A stretch of 64,000 nt of DNA from Desmodesmus armatus (lineage: Eukaryota > Chlorophyta > Chlorophyceae > Sphaeropleales > Scenedesmaceae), in NCBI GenBank assembly GCA_007449985.2, contig VIIQ02000296.1, positions 1-64,000 of the forward strand. Direction: 5' to 3'. The position numbers and the translations under genes were made by a program. The notes under the pieces are model-generated. The model saw nothing but the letters and a program-made list of their open reading frames with translations. It searched no databases and was not told the origin of the DNA. The first letter of the stretch is position 1; each line of letters starts with the position of its first letter. This document shows, in pieces, positions 59,201 to 64,000 of this stretch.

Positions 59201-60010
59201 ACTTCCACTCACTTCCTGCGCTTCCTGCATCTGTCTGCAGGGTAAGGAAGTGTCACACATTCTGGAGAGCAACGGTGTCGTCCACTTCCCTGACCCTTAC
59301 ACCCTTACTATCACACACCTCAGCACATGCTTGAACCACCCTGTTGTTGTCTCCGAGACGATGCCGTTGCTCTCCAGGATGTGAGCCACCTCCTTACCCT
59401 GTGAGGACAGCAGACGGACATATGCAGAAGGTGAGTCACGCGCAATTGACACTGTCACTCGCGCGTGACTCACCTTCTGCATATGTCCGTCTGCTGTCCT
59501 CACAGGGTAAGGAGGTGGCTCACATCCTGGAGAGCAACGGCATCGTCCACTTCCCCGACCCCTACACCCTTACTATCCAACACTTTAGCACATGCTTGAA
59601 CACCCCCGTCACTGTCTCTGTTACTCACACATCACTCACTTCCTGCATCTGTTTTGCAGGGTAAGGAGGTGTCTCACATCTTGGAGAGCAACGGCATCGT
59701 CCACTTCCCCGACCCCTACACCGTCGGATTCGGCTGGGACAGCGACGGCAGCCTACTGTATCCTTTCAAGGAGAAGACAGCAGCCACCGCAGCAGCAGCA
59801 GCAACCGGCAGCGGGCAGCAGGGTTCTGGCCAAGAGGAGGGTGCCCTTGTGGGCGCAGCAGCGAAGACGTGGTTTGCGGGTACGGAGGATGACGCGCCTC
59901 GGAATGCGGACGGCAGCTTTAGGAATGGGTGGCACTGGAATATGCCGTATAAGGTGAAGAGGGATGTGCCGGACCTTTTCAGGAAGGAGGTGGAGAGGTA
60001 CACTTCCTGA
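49348..60010 (+). CDS. FtsHi-type inactive FtsH homologue, plastid AAA ATPase
   Basis: Nineteen exons (49348-49847, 50213-50407, 51000-51179, 51944-52043, 52444-52554, 52905-53047, 53274-53385, 53917-54198, 54483-54545, 54809-55168, 55387-55539, 55930-56005, 56218-56339, 56655-56826, 57252-57382, 57821-57908, 58115-58228, 58570-58718, 59660-60010) join in phase to 1133 aa. An N-terminal Ser/Gln-rich transit region is followed by [21 protein letters not shown], then a helical region and a membrane segment (about 475-497, [20 protein letters not shown]). The AAA module has Walker A GAPGTGKT (about 595), Walker [10 protein letters not shown], and [18 protein letters not shown]. The zinc site HEAGH is replaced by YEAGK (about 827), so proteolysis should be lost, as in FtsHi proteins. 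FtsHi1, 2, 4 and 5 with FtsH12 and plastid NAD-MDH form an import-motor complex (known). I think FtsHi4 is closest, but this is unverified. Confidence 0.9.
50862..50890 (+). repeat. Exon-edge echo: 5' end of FtsHi exon 51000-51179
   Basis: GCAGGTCTGAATCAGACCTTCAAC copies the acceptor and first codons of the exon (GCAGGTCTGACCCAGACCTTCAAC), about 137 bp upstream. Confidence 0.7.
51339..51442 (+). repeat. Exon-edge echo b: 3' half of FtsHi exon 51000-51179
   Basis: Copies [18 protein letters not shown] and then [14 protein letters not shown] with the GTGCG donor, downstream of the exon. About 100 bp with few changes. Confidence 0.85.
51570..51660 (+). repeat. Exon-edge echo c: 3' end of FtsHi exon 51000-51179 plus intron
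   Basis: Copies [14 protein letters not shown], the donor, and the next about 40 bp of intron (GTTGTGCTGGGCTTGGTTGA), showing that the duplicated block spans the exon/intron junction. Confidence 0.85.
51808..51845 (+). repeat. Exon-edge echo: 5' end of FtsHi exon 51944-52043
   Basis: ACAGGAGGGACACGGGTCAG then ATCTACACATTCCT copies the acceptor and start of the exon ([14 protein letters not shown]), about 135 bp upstream. Confidence 0.75.
52156..52199 (+). repeat. Exon-edge echo: 3' end of FtsHi exon 51944-52043
   Basis: Reads [14 protein letters not shown] then GTGTGTG; the exon reads [14 protein letters not shown] then GTGTGTG. With the echo at 51808 this exon is bracketed by its own two ends. 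Confidence 0.85.
52686..52734 (+). repeat. Exon-edge echo: 3' end of FtsHi exon 52444-52554
   Basis: Reads [14 protein letters not shown] plus a donor; the exon reads [14 protein letters not shown]. Lies downstream in the intron. Confidence 0.85.
52784..52845 (+). repeat. Exon-edge echo: 5' end of FtsHi exon 52905-53047
   Basis: GCAG then [17 protein letters not shown]; the exon has GCAG then [17 protein letters not shown]. Upstream of the exon, no donor of its own. Confidence 0.85.
53768..53850 (+). repeat. Exon-edge echo: 5' end of FtsHi exon 53917-54198
   Basis: Reads [20 protein letters not shown]; the exon reads [20 protein letters not shown]. Placed about 147 bp upstream of the exon. 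Confidence 0.85.
57168..57190 (+). repeat. Exon-edge echo: 5' end of FtsHi exon 57252-57382 (short)
   Basis: GTAGGTTACACGCTTTCACA resembles the acceptor and start of the exon (GCAGGCTACACGCTGTTTGT), about 80 bp upstream. Short, so less certain. Confidence 0.5.
57466..57541 (+). repeat. Exon-edge echo: 3' end of FtsHi exon 57252-57382
   Basis: Copies the exon end [18 protein letters not shown] (here [17 protein letters not shown]) and the GTG donor, with a one-base difference near MEG that shifts the frame upstream. Located downstream in the intron. Confidence 0.85.
58463..58492 (+). repeat. Exon-edge echo: 5' end of FtsHi exon 58570-58718 (short)
   Basis: CACAGACATGCACACCAAGATGG resembles CGCAGACATGCCCACGGAGATGG at the exon start, about 104 bp upstream. 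Confidence 0.6.
59070..59165 (+). repeat. Exon-edge echo a: 5' end of FtsHi exon 59660-60010
   Basis: Acceptor (CTCACAG) followed by [20 protein letters not shown], then non-homologous to the exon after YT. First of three direct copies upstream of the working exon ([20 protein letters not shown]). Confidence 0.9.
59234..59335 (+). repeat. Exon-edge echo b: 5' end of FtsHi exon 59660-60010
   Basis: TGCAG followed by [20 protein letters not shown]. The sequence after it (CTTACTATCAC...AGCACATGCTTGAAC) is shared with copies a and c but not with the true exon, so the copies multiplied after the first duplication. Confidence 0.9.
59357..59547. repeat. Perfect 87-bp inverted repeat containing an exon edge
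   Basis: Arms 59357-59443 and 59461-59547 are exact reverse complements with a 17-nt spacer. Each arm contains the acceptor and the first codons of the FtsHi last exon (copy c on the right arm, inverted on the left arm). In RNA this would form a very stable hairpin sequestering the acceptor. Confidence 0.97.
59484..59600 (+). repeat. Exon-edge echo c: 5' end of FtsHi exon 59660-60010
   Basis: CTCACAG then [20 protein letters not shown]. Its first half forms the right arm of the 87-bp inverted repeat. Confidence 0.9.
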
Positions 60011-62780
60011 TGGGGTTGATTTCGGACTGCTGGCTGGAGGTTGGGATGGTGTGGTTGTGCATGTCGGCTGACAGCGTTGTCACTTGGAACGGGGACTGTT
60101 CGTTGTGGACCGAGTGTGTTTGTGATTGTGGTGCTCCATAGGGGTGGCTGCTTTGATCAGTTCATGTGAGCAGGTACAGCAAGAAGCAAACTTTGCTGGG
60201 GTGGTGTGCAGAACGTTTTCAAGCCGTGTTGGAATGTCGGCTGGTCTGCCCTTGCTGATTCAGTTGGGGCTTCACATTTTCAAGTTGCAATCAGGGAATG
60301 CAGCCATTCCCTGTCAGGTGTTGCATGTTGTTGTGCGCCGATGTCTTCAAGCGCGTGGGTTGTTGCCATGCAGCACCCATGGAAGACCGTTCCTTCTCGT
60401 GCACTCTTGCCAGCAGCCCACACTGGACCAGCTTTCCCCACTTCCTGAGTGAGACGTCAACGCCAACTGAACAAAGGGGCAATTAAATGAACCTCAGTAT
60501 ATCTACAGGTGCGGCAAATGATGCATGTCACCTACAGTGGATCTTTGATGCAACATCCAGCCCAGCAGAAGGGCAGCAACTGGCCAGTTCATCAGCAGGA
60601 AACCAACACGTCAACACTGGGGCACAGCTGTGGCACTGTGGAAAGATCCCATGTTGTTGATCAACGTTCTGCATGTCGGATATGGAAGCCCCTTGCAGTC
60701 ACCAGCACCATGTGTATGCCACATCAGCCGAGTGCCACCTTTGATTGCGGCACACGTATGAACAACAGTGACAATCTCCTAAGATTCCTGCTGAAGCAAC
60801 AGGGCCAGGATCACACTGCAAGCCCTCAAACATGCCAACTGCCAAAGCGACCACCAACCGCCGCAGAACACTGTGGCACTGCATCCCCAACCCAGCACCG
60901 TGCCTGAGGCACTGGGCAACCTGACAGCTGCAAGCCATGAGCCACAAAAGGCTACTATCATGCGCAGCTGACGGCACTGAACTGCTCCATGAACTGGCCT
61001 GCTGTAGACCTTCAACCCTGCAGTACCCTACAAGTGGCGGCATCACAAGGCACCTCAGTGGGCATGATGGACACAGGCAGCTGCTTGGAAGGAGCAGAGC
61101 AGACGTCACAAGCGTCACAGGGGCTGTAGACTCTGCTTTCGGCCATTTATGTAACTGACAAGAACTGCCAGCTGTGGAAGTCAACTAGTCCCTTTGTACA
61201 ACATTTGCAACTTCCCCACACCAGCACCGATTGTTTTCACATTCAGCTTCACATTCATGGGCATGGCACATGCAGCTGCCACGCCCATTCAGGTTGCAGG
61301 CGTGAGCTCTGTTGCGCGAGATATGCAGCTTGCAATGCCCCTGTCATCGCCAGACCATGGTGTTCGCCAGCAACCGCAAGTAGGCCCCAGCTGTGCTCTA
61401 CTACTGTCAGGCAATAACACAGGCTAGCTCTGAGTCAGAGTATGCAGCCTGCATGGCCAAGCAAACATCCCAAGGTGCCACCGGGTGTGTGCTGGGGGGC
61501 TGCTCCCACTGGACTCACTTTGTGGTGCTCAGCAGGAGGCTCTGGCCTGGCCTGGCCTGGTCTGGCCTGGCCATGCCACTGCTTTGGGCTGAAGAAGGCT
61601 GTACCATCGCCAGCGCTGCTCTCAGCTGGGTTTCAATGCTGTTCATTGTGCTACTAGGAGCAGCTTGTGGGCCCCGTGTGGTTGGGGCCACCCAACCTGT
61701 TGCTGCTCACGTGACGGGTGCATCTGCCTCATCCGCTGCCGTCATGATGCCAGCTCAGCTTGCAACGGTTGCGCACCCCAACAGCAACGGTGAATGCTTC
61801 AAACTGGCCTGTTCCACAACAAGAACAGACAGCCACACAGCAGGCAGGCACAACACAACAACAGCAGGCTGCGGGTGGTCACTTAACTTCAAAGGTCAAC
61901 AGCTGTATGCTGCAGTCACCACTGGCTAGTGGTATGACACAGTGCTGCTGAGGGCCAAGCGGTCCCAAATTTCACTGCAGCATGCCACATCCTGCGTGGA
62001 CCTTGATAACAAAGATACCTCACAGAAGGCCTCATCGCAGCTTTGGATGACAGCAGCTTCACATGTTGTCAGCCAAAACATTGCCAAAAACTGCTGATAC
62101 CCTGAGTGTGCACTCTCCCCCGCAACCCACACCACCAGCTGCCCGGGTCTACTTACATGCCGCATGAAGCACGAGAATGTTGGAAGGCCTTGCTTGCTTT
62201 AAATAAGCCGTTTTGCGTCACACTGAGGCAGCTGGCTTGTGCCCCAAGGCTGAACCACAACAAGGCTGTAGCATCGCCAGAAGAGCCGAGCGGTATATAT
62301 GTGTTGCCCTTGGACATCTCTCAACAAGTTCCCAGCACCTTCTTGCCCTTTTGAATGTACCACCAGCAGTAGTTCTCGACCCTCTCCACCCGTTCCAACC
62401 TTGGACCTTCCACGGTGTTGCGTTAACAACGGCAGCGAAGGAAGTCTTCCAGCCCAAGTGTGTCAGACGAGCAAGAGACACAAGCAACAAGAAGTCCTTG
62501 GTGGTGCTTCCAAGGTCAGTTCATGCCTCTGCCAGCTCGTGGAGTCCTGTCCTGCTGCCTGCACCCGTATGCTACACTGAAACAAGTGCATTCACTCCGT
62601 AAACTTGGTTTCCTGTGACTGTATGCAGACCCGGAGCTGGGCAAACTTGGTACTCGACATCTCTCTGGAGCAGCTCCGAGCTGCGTGAAAGCTTGCAAGT
62701 CTGAGCTGGAAGGTGCTAGTTCCATTTCAGGTGAGTTCAGCAGTGTTTGGAAGCAGCGGCAGGTTCGCAGCAGCCGCAGG
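60011..62780. other. 3' flank of FtsHi and intergenic DNA, no gene seen
   Basis: About 2.8 kb. No frame shows conserved motifs or plausible splice chains, and no TGTAA occurs within the first several hundred bases after the FtsHi stop. A short CTGGC repeat lies near 61543-61570. Confidence 0.4.
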
Positions 62781-62789
62781 CTTCTGGCA

Positions 62790-64000
62790 AGCGTTGGATG
62801 GCTGGTTCAGCAGCAGCTGGGGTCAGCGGGGTTTGTTGTGTGGGGTGGCTGTCGTTTGGCTTACGCTGTGTAAACATCCGGGGCCCGGGTCACTTCACAG
62901 CTGCCATCACAGCATCAACAGCAACATATTTGGAGTTTAGGGGGGGTCCGTCCTTGAAAAGGCAGCAGCAGTGGGGTCAGCGGGGCGGGATGTGGGGGTG
63001 GCTGTCGTTGGCTTACGCTGTGTACACATCCGTTTGACGGGTCACTTCACAGCTGCCAACACAGCATCGACAGCAACAGATGTGGAGGAGGGAGGGGGGG
63101 GGGGTCGCTGGGGGGGGGGGGGGGGTATTGGCTTGATCCAACAGCAGCGAGGGGTCCAGCGGGGTGGGATGTGGGGGTGGCTGAGGTTGGCTTACGCTGT
63201 GTACACATTTGGGAGCCAAGTCACTGCACAGCTGCCATCACAGCATCAACAGCAACAGATTTGGAGGAGGGGATTTGGGGGGGGGGGGTGGCAGCTTGGT
63301 GCCAGCAGCAGCTGGGGTCAGCGGGGTGCGTTGGGTGGGGGTTGCTGTCATTTGGCTTACGCTGTGTAAACATCCGAGGCTCGGGTCACTTCACAGCTGC
63401 CATCACAGCATCAACAGGAACAGATTGGAGGAGGGGAACTTGGGGGCGCAGGGGGGGGGGGGGAGTCGGCCTTCAAACGGCAGCAGCAGTGGGGTCAGCG
63501 GGGCGGGATGTGGGGGTGGCGTCGTTGGCTTACGCTGTGTACACATTTGGGATCCAAGTCACTGCACAGCTGCCAACACAGCAATGGACAGCAGCAGTTT
63601 TGGGAGGAGGGCGCTGAGGGGTGGGGGTGCGTGGTGCAGCAGATGGGTCAGCGGGGTGTGACGCGGGGTGTTTTGCTTTTGTCTGGTCAGCAGTTTAGGG
63701 AGGGAAGGGGTTTGCTGAGGTCTGGCTTACGCTGGCAAGCATCGGTGCGCACCGGCCACTGGCATAGCTGCCGACCTCAGCTAGTGACAGCAGCAGTCAT
63801 GGGAGATTGGGGGGGTGGGGGGGAGGGCAGCGGGATTGGGGGTGGGGGTTGCTGGGGGGGGGGGGGGGGGCAGCAGCAGCGCTGGGAACAGCAGCAGGGG
63901 TTCAGTTGTGGTCTGGTTTACGCTGGCAAGATCGGTGTCCGGTCCTCTGGAATCCAGCTACAGACACAGCATGCTTGGCAAGCAGCAGCAACAGCACTGG
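62790..64000. repeat. G-rich tandem array, unit about 150-200 bp, at least 7 copies, runs off the window
   Basis: The motif GGCTTACGCTG recurs, with small changes in the last copy, at about 62858, 63010, 63189, 63354, 63526, 63724 and 63914. Each is preceded by CAGCAGC-TGGGGTCAGCGGGG and mostly followed by GTCACTTCACAGCTGCCA and a poly-G run. The copies have diverged and vary in length. It looks like a minisatellite or small satellite array. Confidence 0.92.

Noticed and set aside
60011..62700. Numerous 60-178 codon frames
   Set aside because: No conserved motifs, no consistent splice chains, and overlapping frames on both strands; treated as non-coding.

Overview
The window looks like nuclear DNA of a green alga (Chlorophyta, probably Chlorophyceae). 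Genes are split into many short GT-AG exons (donors mostly GTGAGT or GTGCGT, acceptors TGCAG). Coding and non-coding DNA is full of CTG/CAG and poly-Ala/Gln/Ser runs, plastid transit peptides and an ER-retention signal are present, and TGTAA motifs sit shortly after several stop codons. I saw no bacterial operon, tRNA, rRNA or CRISPR array. All calls rest on reading translated exons and on memory of protein families; no database search was possible.

Layout. 0.7-13.4 kb (-): a FUSED/TWO-IN-ONE-type kinase with a long C-terminal Armadillo-type region. 14.0-15.3 kb (-): a plastid FdC1-type ferredoxin. 16.0-21.2 kb (-): an ER-luminal J-protein with a CGHC thioredoxin domain and a MANF/SAP-like C-terminus ending KVDEL. 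22.9-23.4, 41.2-41.7 and 44.3-45.0 kb (-): three members of a small secreted-protein family. 23.9-28.3 and 28.7-35.4 kb (-): a tandem pair of Ycf45/SpoIIIAA-like AAA ATPase genes. The upstream copy carries a transit peptide and four winged-helix (LOTUS-like) units; the downstream copy is shortened and frameshifted. 35.6-39.7 kb (+): a non-LTR retrotransposon. 45.7-48.9 kb (-): a conserved plastid membrane protein. 49.3-60.0 kb (+): a 19-exon FtsHi-type inactive FtsH homologue (about 1133 aa), divergent from the previous gene. 60.0-62.8 kb: no gene seen. 62.8-64.0 kb: a G-rich tandem array with a unit of about 150-200 bp.

The most unusual feature is a pattern I call exon-edge echoes. In the kinase, J-protein and FtsHi genes, introns repeatedly contain partial, diverged copies of the neighbouring exon end together with its splice site. 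Copies of an exon's 5' end always lie upstream of that exon with an acceptor; copies of a 3' end always lie downstream with a donor. More than fifteen cases occur, some in triplicate, and one forms a perfect 87-bp inverted repeat. This fits repeated tandem duplication across exon/intron junctions and leaves many decoy splice sites.

Functionally, several genes serve the plastid (FdC1 ferredoxin, Ycf45-like ATPases, membrane protein, FtsHi) and one serves ER protein folding. Their proximity is probably not an operon-like arrangement.
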